Both the position numbers and the translations under genes were made by a program. The notes under the pieces are model-generated. The model saw nothing but the letters and a program-made list of their open reading frames with translations, searched no databases and was not told the DNA's origin. This document shows, one piece after another, positions 16,317 through 25,287 of a DNA stretch of 55,454 nt. Origin of the DNA: Lachnospiraceae bacterium (GTDB lineage Bacteria > Bacillota > Clostridia > Lachnospirales > Lachnospiraceae); NCBI GenBank assembly GCA_009774145.1, contig VSND01000026.1, positions 1 through 55,454 on the forward strand, in the 5' to 3' direction. The number at the start of each line of letters is the position of its first letter. The stretch's first letter is position 1.

Positions 16317-17714
16317 ATGAACAAACTGACTGAACATTATGAAGAAAATGTCTCCGCCCTGCGCCGGATTCTGGACGCTGACCGGAATTTTGACATACTG
16401 GAGAAACATCTGCTGATCGCGGATCACGCCGCCAGCCTGTTTTTTATTGACGGACTGGTAAAAGATGATATCCTGGAAAAGCTGATTGAATATTTTTACA
16501 GCCTGAAACCTGAGGATCTGCCGGATTCGCCCGACCAGTTTCAGATGCAGAATCTTCCCTATATTGAGACGGAGATTCTGACGGAGATGGACGATGTACT
16601 GAAAAACCTGCTCTCAGGAGTTCCCTGCCTGTTTATAAACGGAATGCCGGATTGTCTTGCCATCGACTGCAGAACCTATCCGGCCCGCAGCGTGGAAGAA
16701 CCGATGAAAGACCGGACGCTTCGGGGTTCCCGCGACGGCTTCGTGGAAACCGTTGTCTTCAACACTGCCCTGATCCGGCGCCGGATCCGCTCTCCGAAGC
16801 TCTGTATGGAAATGCAGACCGTCGGCAAAAGCACGCGCACAGATATTGTTTTGTGCTATATGGAAGACCGCGTAGACCGGCAATGTCTGGAACGGCTGAA
16901 AGAACGGATATCATCCATTCTTATAGATTCTCTTACCATGAATCAGGAAAGTCTGGCAGAACTTCTTCTGCCCGGCCACTGGTTCAACCCTTTTCCCAAA
17001 TACCATATAACGGAACGTCCGGATACTGCTTCTGCTTCCATACTGGAAGGCAATATCATACTGCTGGTGGATAATTCCCCCTCTGCCCTGATTCTGCCAA
17101 CCACTCTGTTTGCCATCATGGAAGAAGCAAACGATTATTATTTTCCGCCCATCACCGGAACCTATCTACGATTATCCCGTGCGCTGATCATGTTGATCTC
17201 ACTGATACTGACTCCGCTGTTCCTTCTCCTGATGCAGCATCCTCAGTGGATTCCCGAAAGTTTCCGGTTCATTCAGGTACAGGATACGGTCAACATCCCT
17301 CTGATCTGGCAGTTCCTGTTACTGGAACTTGCCATTGACGGGCTGCGGCTTGCCGCCATCCACACTCCGGATATGCTGAGCACGCCGCTCTCGGTCATTG
17401 CCGGCCTGGTGATCGGCGAATTCGCTGTCAACTCCGGCTGGTTCAACGCAGAGGTCATGCTCTATATGGCATTTGTTACCATTGCAAACTATTCTCAGTC
17501 CAATATGGAACTGAACTATGCGGTCAAATTCATGCGCATCCTGCTTCTGCTTCTGACCTGCTGGTTTGGACTGACCGGTTTTATCGCCGGCATACTCATT
17601 ACTTTTATCAGCCTTTTAAGCTGCAGAACCTTCTCCGGACGGGGCTATCTGTATCCGCTGATCCCCTTCCGCTGGAAGACGCTGAAGCGTCAGCTGTTCC
17701 GGGTAAAAATATAG
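16317..17714 (+). CDS. GerA-family spore germination protein (SpoVAF-like)
   Basis: This 465-residue membrane protein of the GerA A-subunit family is found in the spore inner membrane. A soluble N-terminal part (~1-270) contains VPCLFINGMPDCLAIDCRTY, RSVEEPMKDRTLRGSRDGF and VETVVFNTALIRRRIRSPKL, which are GerA/SpoVAF hallmarks. Four to five membrane helices follow (for example ALIMLISLILTPLFLLLM and FMRILLLLLTCWFGLTGFIA). The ATG at 16317 is preferred because GAGGTG lies six bases upstream. No gerB/gerC or spoVA genes flank it, so it is a stand-alone copy; similarity to SpoVAF is an inference from motifs. Confidence 0.88.
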   Translation: MNKLTEHYEENVSALRRILDADRNFDILEKHLLIADHAASLFFIDGLVKDDILEKLIEYFYSLKPEDLPDSPDQFQMQNLPYIETEILTEMDDVLKNLLSGVPCLFINGMPDCLAIDCRTYPARSVEEPMKDRTLRGSRDGFVETVVFNTALIRRRIRSPKLCMEMQTVGKSTRTDIVLCYMEDRVDRQCLERLKERISSILIDSLTMNQESLAELLLPGHWFNPFPKYHITERPDTASASILEGNIILLVDNSPSALILPTTLFAIMEEANDYYFPPITGTYLRLSRALIMLISLILTPLFLLLMQHPQWIPESFRFIQVQDTVNIPLIWQFLLLELAIDGLRLAAIHTPDMLSTPLSVIAGLVIGEFAVNSGWFNAEVMLYMAFVTIANYSQSNMELNYAVKFMRILLLLLTCWFGLTGFIAGILITFISLLSCRTFSGRGYLYPLIPFRWKTLKRQLFRVKI

Positions 17715-17753
17715 CAGATTATGTCAGTTCTTCCAGAACCGCCCGTTTTGTGA

Positions 17754-17759
17754 TATAAT
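17754..17759 (+). promoter_or_regulatory. extended -10 promoter of the Uma2 gene
   Basis: TGATATAAT (TG at 17751-17752, TATAAT at 17754-17759) with no good -35. It lies about 75 bp upstream of the gene start. Confidence 0.4.
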
Positions 17760-17835
17760 GTCACCAGCTGGAGCGAAGGGGAAGCTGATGACCTGCGTGG
17801 GCTTCGTTATTACAAAAAAGAAAGGGCGTGAATCT

Positions 17836-18390
17836 ATGGCATTATTAAAAGAAAACAGGCAAAAGCAGGAAAAAATAAACGGCGTTGTTTATGACATGTC
17901 TCCATCACCGGATTACACACATGGAATTGTGAACAACAACATCAATACGATCATAAAAAACGGATTAAAAGACAGTCTGTGCCTTGTATTTATGGAAAAT
18001 CTGGATTTTAAATACCACCCGGAAGTCAACGACGATTATGTAATTCCTGATGTTATGGTCATCTGTGACCGGAAGCATCTGAAAGGCGGAAGCTACAGCG
18101 GAGTTCCCAAATTCACAGCCGAAACCTTAAGTCCCTCAACCGCATTAAGGGACAAGACTGAAAAAAAAGAGATTTACGAAAAAGCCGGGGTAGAGGAATA
18201 CTGGATCGTCTCTCCGAACGGAGAGCTTGACATCTATTATCTGGAGAACGGAACCTACACTCTGGCCCATAGTTATTTCCTGCAGGACGACCCGGAAGAG
18301 GAACATTATAATGCAAAAACAGAGATACGGCTGAAAACCTTTCCCCATATTAAGATGGAGCTTGGAGATATTTTCGAGGGAATCATATAA
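17836..18390 (+). CDS. Uma2-family (DUF820) PD-(D/E)XK protein
   Basis: This 184-residue protein belongs to the Uma2/DUF820 family of restriction-endonuclease-fold proteins, whose cellular role is not settled. Family motifs are NDDYVIPDVMVICD (metal-binding Asp), FTAETLSPSTALRDKTEKKE (Glu...Lys) and YEKAGVEEYWIVSPNGELDI. The start at 17836 has AAAGGGCGTG upstream; the longer frame from 17758 lacks a site. It stands alone with a shared terminator downstream. Similar genes are often multicopy and may be mobile. Confidence 0.85.
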   Translation: MALLKENRQKQEKINGVVYDMSPSPDYTHGIVNNNINTIIKNGLKDSLCLVFMENLDFKYHPEVNDDYVIPDVMVICDRKHLKGGSYSGVPKFTAETLSPSTALRDKTEKKEIYEKAGVEEYWIVSPNGELDIYYLENGTYTLAHSYFLQDDPEEEHYNAKTEIRLKTFPHIKMELGDIFEGII

Positions 18391-18398
18391 ATACGGAA

Positions 18399-18436
18399 AA
18401 ATGTCCATCCTGCCTGCGCCGGCCGGATGGGCATTT
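18399..18436. terminator. bidirectional terminator between Uma2 gene and HAD gene
   Basis: AAATGTCCATCC (18399-18410) pairs with GGATGGGCATTT (18425-18436) with one G-U pair. Convergent genes end on both sides. Confidence 0.7.
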
Positions 18437-18450
18437 CAAATCCTTCCTGT

Positions 18451-19290
18451 TTATGAAGGGAATATGAACTTCTCCACGATCTCTGCAACCGCCGAATGAT
18501 TATTGTCATTCCGTGTCACACAGTCCGCCGCAGCCTTGACTTCTTCCTGGGCATTGGCAACCGCGCAGCCTGTGCCGGCTGCCTGAATCATGGACAGATC
18601 GTTGCATTCGTCTCCTGCCGCAATCGTATTCCGGACAGGAATATCCATCAGCCCGCAAAATCTCAGAAGCGCCGACCCCTTGTTGACTCCCTCTGCTACC
18701 ATCTCCAGATATTCTCTGCAGCTGAAGTACATATCTACCTTTCCTTTTGCCCAGGCTGACTGATTTTTCAGAAAGGCATGGAGCCTGTCCGGATTGTGCA
18801 CGTCAACTGCCAGCAGCTTGTAGGGCTGCTCCTTCAGCGCCTGCTTCAGATCCGGCACCACCTGCGCTTCCATGCTGGTCCGCTTCAGATATACGGAAAG
18901 ATTTTCATCCCTGCGTTCCGTAAGGACTTTGTCTCCTGCATAGGTATGGAGGTAGAGCTCCTCCTTTCTGGCTGCATCAATCAGATCCTTCACATATTCC
19001 ATGGGAAGTTTTAGGGAATACAGAAGTTCTCCTGTCTCACAGTCCAGAATGGCAGCTCCATTATATACGATCATATAACGGCAGCCGATCTGATCCAGTC
19101 CGTAGGATTTTCGAAGATACCCTGCACTGGAATCGGTCCTGCCTGTCGTAATCACCACTTCATGGCCGGCTTCTGTTACCCTTCTCAGCGCCTCCAGATT
19201 CTCTTTTGAGATCCGTTTCTTATCGTCCAGCGTTGTCCCATCCATATCCAGAAACAGGATCTTTTTGTCTTTTCTGCTGTTACTCTTCAT
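18451..19290 (-). CDS. Cof-type HAD-IIB family phosphatase
   Basis: This 279-residue cytoplasmic hydrolase has motif I FLDMDGTTLDD, motif II VVITTGRTDS, a cap domain (roughly 85-190) and motif IV AAGDECNDLSMIQAAG. Members dephosphorylate sugar phosphates or related small molecules; the substrate is unknown. The start at 19290 has AGAGG upstream and overlaps the end of ppk by 11 bases, so it is the last gene of a coupled operon. The longer frame to 19335 lies wholly within ppk. Confidence 0.87.
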   Translation of the reverse strand: MKSNSRKDKKILFLDMDGTTLDDKKRISKENLEALRRVTEAGHEVVITTGRTDSSAGYLRKSYGLDQIGCRYMIVYNGAAILDCETGELLYSLKLPMEYVKDLIDAARKEELYLHTYAGDKVLTERRDENLSVYLKRTSMEAQVVPDLKQALKEQPYKLLAVDVHNPDRLHAFLKNQSAWAKGKVDMYFSCREYLEMVAEGVNKGSALLRFCGLMDIPVRNTIAAGDECNDLSMIQAAGTGCAVANAQEEVKAAADCVTRNDNNHSAVAEIVEKFIFPS

Positions 19291-21409
19291 GTTCCGGTTC
19301 CTCTGCAGGTTCTGCCGGGATAAATACCCGGTCATGAATCATATCCTCCTGCGACTTGTTCAGATTTGCCGCATATTCCACAAAATATTCCTGTGCACAA
19401 AGCGCGGGCTTTCCTCTTCGGTCCACCTTTTCATAAGTGCCGTCCGGCTGCTTGATCTGAGCCTTCATGGTATCCTGAAGCTGAATCTTCAGCACATGCA
19501 TGACTTCCTTCTTCAGATGCTCATTTTCCACAGGGAACAGTATTTCCACCCGTCGGTCCAGATTTCTCGGCATCCAGTCCGCGCTGGCAAGATAGACTTC
19601 CTCCTGTCCGCCGTTCAGGAAATAATAGATCCGGCTGTGTTCCAGAAAACTGCCAACGATGGACCGGACGCTGATATTTTCACTGACGCCCGGAATTCCC
19701 ACCTTTAATGAGCAGATTCCGCGCACAATCAGCTCAATCTTCACGCCTGCCGCGCTTGCCTCATAAAGCGCCGCGATCAGCCCCGGATCACACAGAGAAT
19801 TCATTTTCGCCACTATGTGCGCCGGCTCGCCGTTTCGTGCATAGGCGGCCTCTCTCTGGATCATGGTCAGAAAACGGTCCCGAAGCCACAGCGGAGCCAG
19901 ACACAGCTTGTTCCAGCTGGCCGGTTCTGAATAGCCGGACAGCATGTTAAAGACTGCCGTCGCATCCTGTCCCACCGGCTCTGAACAGGTCAAAAGCCCC
20001 ATATCCGTATAAAGCTTCGCAGTAGAATCGTTATAATTTCCCGTTCCCAGATGCACATATCTGCGGATCCCGTCTTCCTCCCGGCGTACCACAAGGGTGA
20101 TCTTGCTGTGCGTCTTTAATCCTACCAGTCCATAGATCACATGACAGCCCGCACGCTCCAGCATCTTGGCCCACGCGATATTATGTTCCTCATCAAACCG
20201 CGCCTTCAATTCCACCAGCACCGACACCTGTTTGCCATTCTCTGCCGCCTGCGCCAGAGCTGCAATGATCGGTGAATTTCCGCTGACCCGGTACAGCGTC
20301 TGCTTAATTGCAAGCACCTGCGGATCCCTGGCTGCCTTTTTCACAAAATCCACCACCGGGTCAAAGGTCTGATACGGATGATGCAGCAGAATGTCCCTGT
20401 TCCGAATCTCTTCAAAAATATTCTCTTTTCCGGTCAGCTCCGGAACCGGCTGCGGCTTATGCCGGGGCTCCCTGTATTCGTCAAAGCCTTCCAGTCCATA
20501 CATTTTCATCAGGAATGTCAGATCCAGAGGGCCTGAAGTACGGTAAATGGCAGCTTCTCTGATCTCAAATTCCCGCTTCAGGATCTTCAAAAGACGCTTA
20601 TCCATCTTTTCATCCACTTCCAGCCGGATCACTTCTCCCCACTGCCGCTTCTTCAGCTGTTTCTGAATCTCTTTGAGCAGGTCCGAAGCCTCATCTTCGT
20701 CAATCGTCAGATCCGCATTCCGCATGATCCGGTATGGATGTACACAGAGTACATCATAGCTGAGAAAGAGCTGGGACATGTTCCTTGCAATCATTTCCTC
20801 CAGAAGAATCACGGACTTTACGCCCTTTTCCACGGAAGGAATTTCCAGGATCCTGGGAAGTACGGCCGGAACCTGCACCGTTGCAAATTCCGGTTCTGCG
20901 TCTTCTTCGTTTTTCTTCTTCAGCAGCGCGCCCAGATTCAGCGTTTTGTTTACGATCAGCGGAAACGGTCTCGACGAATCCACCGCCATGGGAGTCAGCA
21001 CCGGATAGATATTTTCCACAAAATACTGATCCACATATCTGGCCTGTTCCGGATTCAGCTCCTCATGGTCCTCAATCACCTGCAGTCCGCTCTGCCGTAA
21101 CCCCGGCAGAAGTGAACGCTGCCAGGTAGAATACTGGGTGCTGACAAATGAATGCACCCGGTCATGGATTGCATTCAGCTGCTGCTCCGGCGTCATACCT
21201 GAAAAATCCTTTTTGGAATATTCCGCATTGACCATATCTTTCAGGAAAGCAACCCGCACCATGAAGAATTCATCCAAATTGGATGCGGTAATACTTAAAA
21301 ATTTCAGACGCTCGAACAGAGGATTCCCCTTATCCCTCGCTTCTCCAAGAATCCTTTCGTTAAACCCGATCCAGCTTAATTCCCGGTTCTCATAATATTC
21401 TGATTTCAT
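19280..21409 (-). CDS. ppk1: polyphosphate kinase 1
   Basis: This 709-residue enzyme reversibly polymerises the gamma-phosphate of ATP into polyphosphate. The N domain begins with YYENRELSWIGFNERILGEA. Catalytic regions include KQTLYRVSGNSPIIAAL and the histidine motif RRYVHLGTGNYNDSTAKLYT, and the second conserved histidine is in FLEHSRIYYF. The ATG at 21409 is preferred to a GTG at 21433 because GAAGAAGGAA lies just upstream and family members start at this point. It directly follows ppx, so synthesis and degradation of polyphosphate are co-encoded. Confidence 0.95.
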   Translation of the reverse strand: MKSEYYENRELSWIGFNERILGEARDKGNPLFERLKFLSITASNLDEFFMVRVAFLKDMVNAEYSKKDFSGMTPEQQLNAIHDRVHSFVSTQYSTWQRSLLPGLRQSGLQVIEDHEELNPEQARYVDQYFVENIYPVLTPMAVDSSRPFPLIVNKTLNLGALLKKKNEEDAEPEFATVQVPAVLPRILEIPSVEKGVKSVILLEEMIARNMSQLFLSYDVLCVHPYRIMRNADLTIDEDEASDLLKEIQKQLKKRQWGEVIRLEVDEKMDKRLLKILKREFEIREAAIYRTSGPLDLTFLMKMYGLEGFDEYREPRHKPQPVPELTGKENIFEEIRNRDILLHHPYQTFDPVVDFVKKAARDPQVLAIKQTLYRVSGNSPIIAALAQAAENGKQVSVLVELKARFDEEHNIAWAKMLERAGCHVIYGLVGLKTHSKITLVVRREEDGIRRYVHLGTGNYNDSTAKLYTDMGLLTCSEPVGQDATAVFNMLSGYSEPASWNKLCLAPLWLRDRFLTMIQREAAYARNGEPAHIVAKMNSLCDPGLIAALYEASAAGVKIELIVRGICSLKVGIPGVSENISVRSIVGSFLEHSRIYYFLNGGQEEVYLASADWMPRNLDRRVEILFPVENEHLKKEVMHVLKIQLQDTMKAQIKQPDGTYEKVDRRGKPALCAQEYFVEYAANLNKSQEDMIHDRVFIPAEPAEEPEHEE

Positions 21410-21435
21410 ATATTCCTTCTTCAAAATGCTCACTC

Positions 21436-22980
21436 CTAACCAAGTTTCTTTGCCTTCAGTATGGGCTTTAAACTGTATACTTCTTCGAAGAGCTCTGTCT
21501 TCTCCTTAAACATCGCCTGTTCCAGTGTCAGGTCCTCTGATGTGTCTGCCACGATCTGTATGGTATGATTATCCTTTATATTTACTTTAATCTCCCGAAG
21601 CTTCTGTTTGTGACTGCGGTCCAGCGCGTTTGCCATACGGAGGATCGCGGTCAGCTTGATGATCGTCATATATTCGGCACGTTCCAGAAGGGAGCTGATG
21701 GCAAGCTCTTCAAAAGGCATGACGTATCCGCTGTTGAACCTCACAATATTTGCCACAATCTCCCGCTCCATATGGGACAGTCCGATCACTTCTGTAGCCA
21801 TGATAATATTGTAAGAGCACTCCGCAGACCGGGACATATTGATATACTTTCCGCAGTCATGAAGCAGTACGGATATCTGAAGAAGCAGCCGTTCCCTCTT
21901 TCCAAGTCCGTGAACCGATTTCATCTTGTCAAAAATGACAAGCGCCAGCTTCTCCATGACCTGTGTATGATTCCGGTTCGTATGGTAACGCTTGGCAATA
22001 TTTCTTGCCGCCTCGATAATGTCGTTTTCAAAATTGTGCTTTGGCTTCAGTATCTTTTTCTGTTCCGCATAGTCAAAAGCAAGGCCGTCTCCCAGATCCA
22101 TGCCGAGAATGACCACATTTTCCGCTCCTGTCTCTTCCAGAAGACGTTTATATATCACCAACGTGGGCAGAAGAAGCGTGCTGTTTTCCGTAGAAATTCC
22201 AAGCTCGGAAGCCATGGACAGCTGTCCCTTCTGAATGAATTCATCATAGAACGTGATAAATTCTTCCTTTGTAATCTGATACACTTCTTTATCCTTGTGA
22301 ATGTATTTATTGATGTACTGAATATAACTTCCGACCAGAAGCATGTAGCGGATATTCCGGTCCTTCAGATACAGCTTCCGATAAGTTCGCATCTCGTTGT
22401 TCAGAAGTTCTTCAATCACCCCCGCATACCGGACCGTCCGCTCTGCCACATCCGCCAGCCGTTCCCGCAGACGCAGCGTCCCCAGACGGATATTCTGTGT
22501 CGTTACCAGATTATCCTTATCGTACAGCGACAGCTGAATGCTTCCGCCGCCCACATCCACGATGGCAGTCCCTTTCTCGATAATCTCCTGAAACCGGTCC
22601 GAGTTAAATGCGATCGACTTGTAGCCCAGAAATCTCTGTTCCGAATTGCTCAGCACCTCCAGCCGAATCCCTGTTTTCAGATGGATACGGTCCAGAAGCA
22701 CCAGATTATTTTTTGACTCCCGGACTGCGCTGGTCGCACAGGCCCGGTAAGCTTCCACACCAAATTCTTTCATGACCCGCTGAAAGTCCAGAAAGACTCC
22801 GCACAGCTCATCGACCAGCTCTGTTCCGATCCTGCCGGTCGCATAAGTATCCTTTCCAAGTTCCATCCGGTGTCTGACATGATTCACCACGCGGATTCCC
22901 TTTCTTGTGGAAAGTTCGTATATTTTCAGATTCACTTCGTAGCTTCCGACATCAATTGCCGCAAACATTGTACACGCCAT
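21436..22980 (-). CDS. ppx: Ppx/GppA-family exopolyphosphatase with HD domain
   Basis: This 514-residue protein has an actin-fold Ppx/GppA module (FAAIDVGSYEVNLKIYEL, ACATSAVRESKNN, TAIVDVGGGSIQLSLYD) and a C-terminal HD-type region (LLLQISVLLHDCGKYINMSR). It would release phosphate from polyphosphate or hydrolyse pppGpp. The ATG at 22980 has GGAGGG eight bases upstream; the earlier TTG at 22995 would bury that site. It lies between dut and ppk with very short gaps. Confidence 0.9.
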   Translation of the reverse strand: MACTMFAAIDVGSYEVNLKIYELSTRKGIRVVNHVRHRMELGKDTYATGRIGTELVDELCGVFLDFQRVMKEFGVEAYRACATSAVRESKNNLVLLDRIHLKTGIRLEVLSNSEQRFLGYKSIAFNSDRFQEIIEKGTAIVDVGGGSIQLSLYDKDNLVTTQNIRLGTLRLRERLADVAERTVRYAGVIEELLNNEMRTYRKLYLKDRNIRYMLLVGSYIQYINKYIHKDKEVYQITKEEFITFYDEFIQKGQLSMASELGISTENSTLLLPTLVIYKRLLEETGAENVVILGMDLGDGLAFDYAEQKKILKPKHNFENDIIEAARNIAKRYHTNRNHTQVMEKLALVIFDKMKSVHGLGKRERLLLQISVLLHDCGKYINMSRSAECSYNIIMATEVIGLSHMEREIVANIVRFNSGYVMPFEELAISSLLERAEYMTIIKLTAILRMANALDRSHKQKLREIKVNIKDNHTIQIVADTSEDLTLEQAMFKEKTELFEEVYSLKPILKAKKLG

Positions 22981-22998
22981 GGCGCTTCCCTCCAAATA

Positions 22999-23433
22999 TT
23001 ACTGTCTTCCGGTGCTTCCAAAGCCTCCCCGGTCTTCTGCTGTCAAGACTTCTGTCTCCTCAAATAAAAGCTCCGGCTGATGTTCCATGATCCGGAACTG
23101 ACAGATACGGTCATTGACATGAATCACGGTATCCTGCATGGCAATCGCCGGAAAAAACCACTGATCGTTATCTCCGCAGTAGGTTTCATCGATCAGGCCG
23201 CAGCTGTTCGCCTGAATGATTCCATAATTTTTATAAGTGCTGCTTCTTGGGATCACATGGGCCTCATACCCCTTTGGAAGTTCCATGGCAACTCCCAGCG
23301 GAATCAGCGCGAATTCCCCTTTCTTTAATACGGTCTCTTTTGCTGCCCTCAGATCGATCCAGTCAGACTTTCCCGCAATATATGCGAGCCTTTCGATCTC
23401 CTCTGAGAAATATTTTATCTTGATCGTCTTCAT
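22999..23433 (-). CDS. dut: dUTP diphosphatase
   Basis: This 144-residue trimeric-type dUTPase prevents uracil incorporation into DNA. Conserved motifs are VIPRSSTYKNYGIIQANSCG (motif 2), GLIDETYCGDNDQW (motif 3), RICQFRIMEHQP (motif 4) and the C-terminal glycine-rich RGGFGSTGRQ (motif 5). The ribosome binding site is weak. It sits in the nrdG-dut-ppx-ppk run, next to a second nucleotide-metabolism gene. Confidence 0.93.
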   Translation of the reverse strand: MKTIKIKYFSEEIERLAYIAGKSDWIDLRAAKETVLKKGEFALIPLGVAMELPKGYEAHVIPRSSTYKNYGIIQANSCGLIDETYCGDNDQWFFPAIAMQDTVIHVNDRICQFRIMEHQPELLFEETEVLTAEDRGGFGSTGRQ

Positions 23434-23483
23434 TTTATGTCACTTTTCAGCCTTTCGGCCAGAATCCTTCCGTTTCTGTGTCT

Positions 23484-23972
23484 TCATGCATATAAAACAG
23501 TCTTTCCAAGTGTCAGGGTTGTCTGTACATCGATCACTCTCTGATTGGAACTTCCCTTCCACGGCAGATTATTATCTTTCAGCTCCTCCACAAATCTTCC
23601 GTCCACTACAATATCCACATACGGAATCAGCTCCAGATGGCAGATATCCTCCCAAAGATATCCGGTATACAGCCAGATCGTTTTATCCGGACAGCGTTCC
23701 TTTATCTCTTTGATCAACTCCAGAAGCTCTTCCCTTGTATCCATATAGAGCGGATCCCCGCCGCTGAAAGTGACCCCGCTGATATAGTCTTTCGCAAGCT
23801 CGTCGAAGATCTCCTGTCTGGCAGCTTCATCAAAGGGCAGACCGCCCTCAGGATCCCAGGTAATCGGATTCTGACAGTTTTTGCAGTGATGGGAACAGCC
23901 GGCAAACCAGAGCACCACCCGAAGCCCGTCTCCATTCAGCATGTCTTCCTTGGTAATATTATGATATCTCAT
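23484..23972 (-). CDS. nrdG: anaerobic ribonucleotide reductase activating protein
   Basis: This 162-residue radical SAM activase generates the glycyl radical of NrdD. The cluster motif C-x3-C-x2-C is in FAGCSHHCKNCQNP, and GGLPFDEAARQEIFDELAKD and TFSGGDPLYM are family features. The start at 23972 has CTGGAGG seven bases upstream; the frame extends to 24023 but would overlap cinA. No nrdD lies in this window, so the reductase is encoded elsewhere. Confidence 0.92.
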   Translation of the reverse strand: MRYHNITKEDMLNGDGLRVVLWFAGCSHHCKNCQNPITWDPEGGLPFDEAARQEIFDELAKDYISGVTFSGGDPLYMDTREELLELIKEIKERCPDKTIWLYTGYLWEDICHLELIPYVDIVVDGRFVEELKDNNLPWKGSSNQRVIDVQTTLTLGKTVLYA

Positions 23973-23995
23973 ACGATATGCCTCCAGCTGTTTCT

Positions 23996-24742
23996 TCAGA
24001 GCTGATAATTTTCCAGAATACATCTGCGTAAAAATGTCAGCGCATGAACGGTTGCCAGTTCCCGGATCCTCTTTCTGTCCCCGCTGAAATGGAACTCTTC
24101 CACCTCAATCTTTCCTTTTACGTTGCATCCGATGTAGACCAGCCCCACCGGCTCTCCGTTTTCACCGGTCTCCGGTCCGGCATAACCGGTCACACTGATA
24201 CACACATCCGCCTCCGTCAGCTTTGCTCCGCCCCGCGCCATCTCCCAGGCCGTCTGTTCACTGACCGCAGAATATTTTTTCAGGGTCATCTTCTTTACAC
24301 CCAGAATCTTTCGTTTTGCCTTATTGGAATAGGTGACAAATCCCTGTTTGAATATCTCTGATACACCCGCCACATCCGTAAGCCTTGCACTCACCATCCC
24401 GCCCGTGCAGGACTCCACGGTCGTGATCGTCATCTTCTGTTCTTTCAGAAGCTCGACAATCGTCTCTGCCAGGGTTACCTTTGCACTGGTGGTAAAAATA
24501 AAGCTTCCCAGACGGATCTTCAGTTCCCGTACCATGCCCTTTACCAGACTTCTGGCCTCTTCCTCCTGTTCTGAGCGGGCCTGAATACAAATATCCACTT
24601 CCCCCGGAAGCGACTGAAACGTAAAAAGCAGTCTCTCGTCCGCAGTCAGAAGATCATGGAGCTTCGCCCGCACTTCTGTCTCTTCCATCCCGCATAGTTT
24701 CACCGTCTTTGAATAAGAATAGCTCTGCACTTCATTTTCCAT
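23996..24742 (-). CDS. CinA-family protein lacking the MoCF domain
   Basis: This 248-residue protein has a C-terminal CinA/PncC amidohydrolase domain (about 95-245: TTVESCTGGMVSARLTDVAG with the catalytic Ser, YSNKAKRKILGV, and VTGYAGPETGENGEPVGLVY). The first ~90 residues resemble the small KH-like linker domain of full CinA. The N-terminal molybdopterin-binding (COG1058) domain is missing. The likely activity is deamidation of NMN, recycling pyridine nucleotides. It is two bases downstream of pgsA, within the operon. Confidence 0.82.
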   Translation of the reverse strand: MENEVQSYSYSKTVKLCGMEETEVRAKLHDLLTADERLLFTFQSLPGEVDICIQARSEQEEEARSLVKGMVRELKIRLGSFIFTTSAKVTLAETIVELLKEQKMTITTVESCTGGMVSARLTDVAGVSEIFKQGFVTYSNKAKRKILGVKKMTLKKYSAVSEQTAWEMARGGAKLTEADVCISVTGYAGPETGENGEPVGLVYIGCNVKGKIEVEEFHFSGDRKRIRELATVHALTFLRRCILENYQL

Positions 24743-24744
24743 GA

Positions 24745-25287
24745 CTAAATACTTCCCTCCAGAATCACATGTTTATTTTTTATGAGATAATCAGCCAGTG
24801 ACACCACGGTCAGAATCAGGGCCGCCCAGATCAGGATCTGCCCGATCAGATCAAAAATCCCTCCAAAATCCAAAAGCAGGACAATGATCATCAGCATCTG
24901 AAAGGTGGTCTTGAATTTGCCCCAGTAACTGGCTGCAATCACCAGGCCATTGTCCGACGCCACCAGCCGAAAACCGCTGATAATAAATTCCCTGCTGATA
25001 ATTATAATAACCATCCAGGCAGGCAGCAGCTCTTCCGACACCAGACAGATCAGTGCCGCACAGACCAGAAGCTTGTCTGCAAGGGGATCCATGAATTTTC
25101 CAAAATTCGTCACCAGATTGTATTTCCTTGCGATTTTCCCGTCCAGAAGATCCGTCAGGCTCGCCGCGATGAAGATCAGAACCGCAATATATTTACTGTA
25201 TCCCGGAACCAGATCCACCAGAGTAAAGAGTACAAAAAAAGGAATCAGAAGCACCCGCAGCACGGTCAGTTTATTCGGTAAATTCAT
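24745..25287 (-). CDS. pgsA: CDP-diacylglycerol-glycerol-3-phosphate 3-phosphatidyltransferase
   Basis: This integral membrane enzyme of ~180 residues makes phosphatidylglycerol phosphate. The CDP-alcohol phosphotransferase motif is intact: DGKIARKYNLVTNFGKFMDP followed by LAD. About five hydrophobic helices are present. The ATG at 25287 is nine bases after TAGGAG; the earlier TTG at 25293 is too close. The start overlaps the 3' end of rimO. It is usual to find pgsA, cinA and rimO together in Clostridia. Confidence 0.94.
   Translation of the reverse strand: MNLPNKLTVLRVLLIPFFVLFTLVDLVPGYSKYIAVLIFIAASLTDLLDGKIARKYNLVTNFGKFMDPLADKLLVCAALICLVSEELLPAWMVIIIISREFIISGFRLVASDNGLVIAASYWGKFKTTFQMLMIIVLLLDFGGIFDLIGQILIWAALILTVVSLADYLIKNKHVILEGSI

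Noticed and set aside
16317..17714. Full gerABC germinant receptor operon
   Set aside because: No GerB-type permease or GerC-type lipoprotein gene follows; the next gene is of the Uma2 family.
21565..22716. Long plus-strand ORF (383 codons)
   Set aside because: It lies entirely antisense to ppx, whose motifs are unmistakable; the product has no domain-like features.
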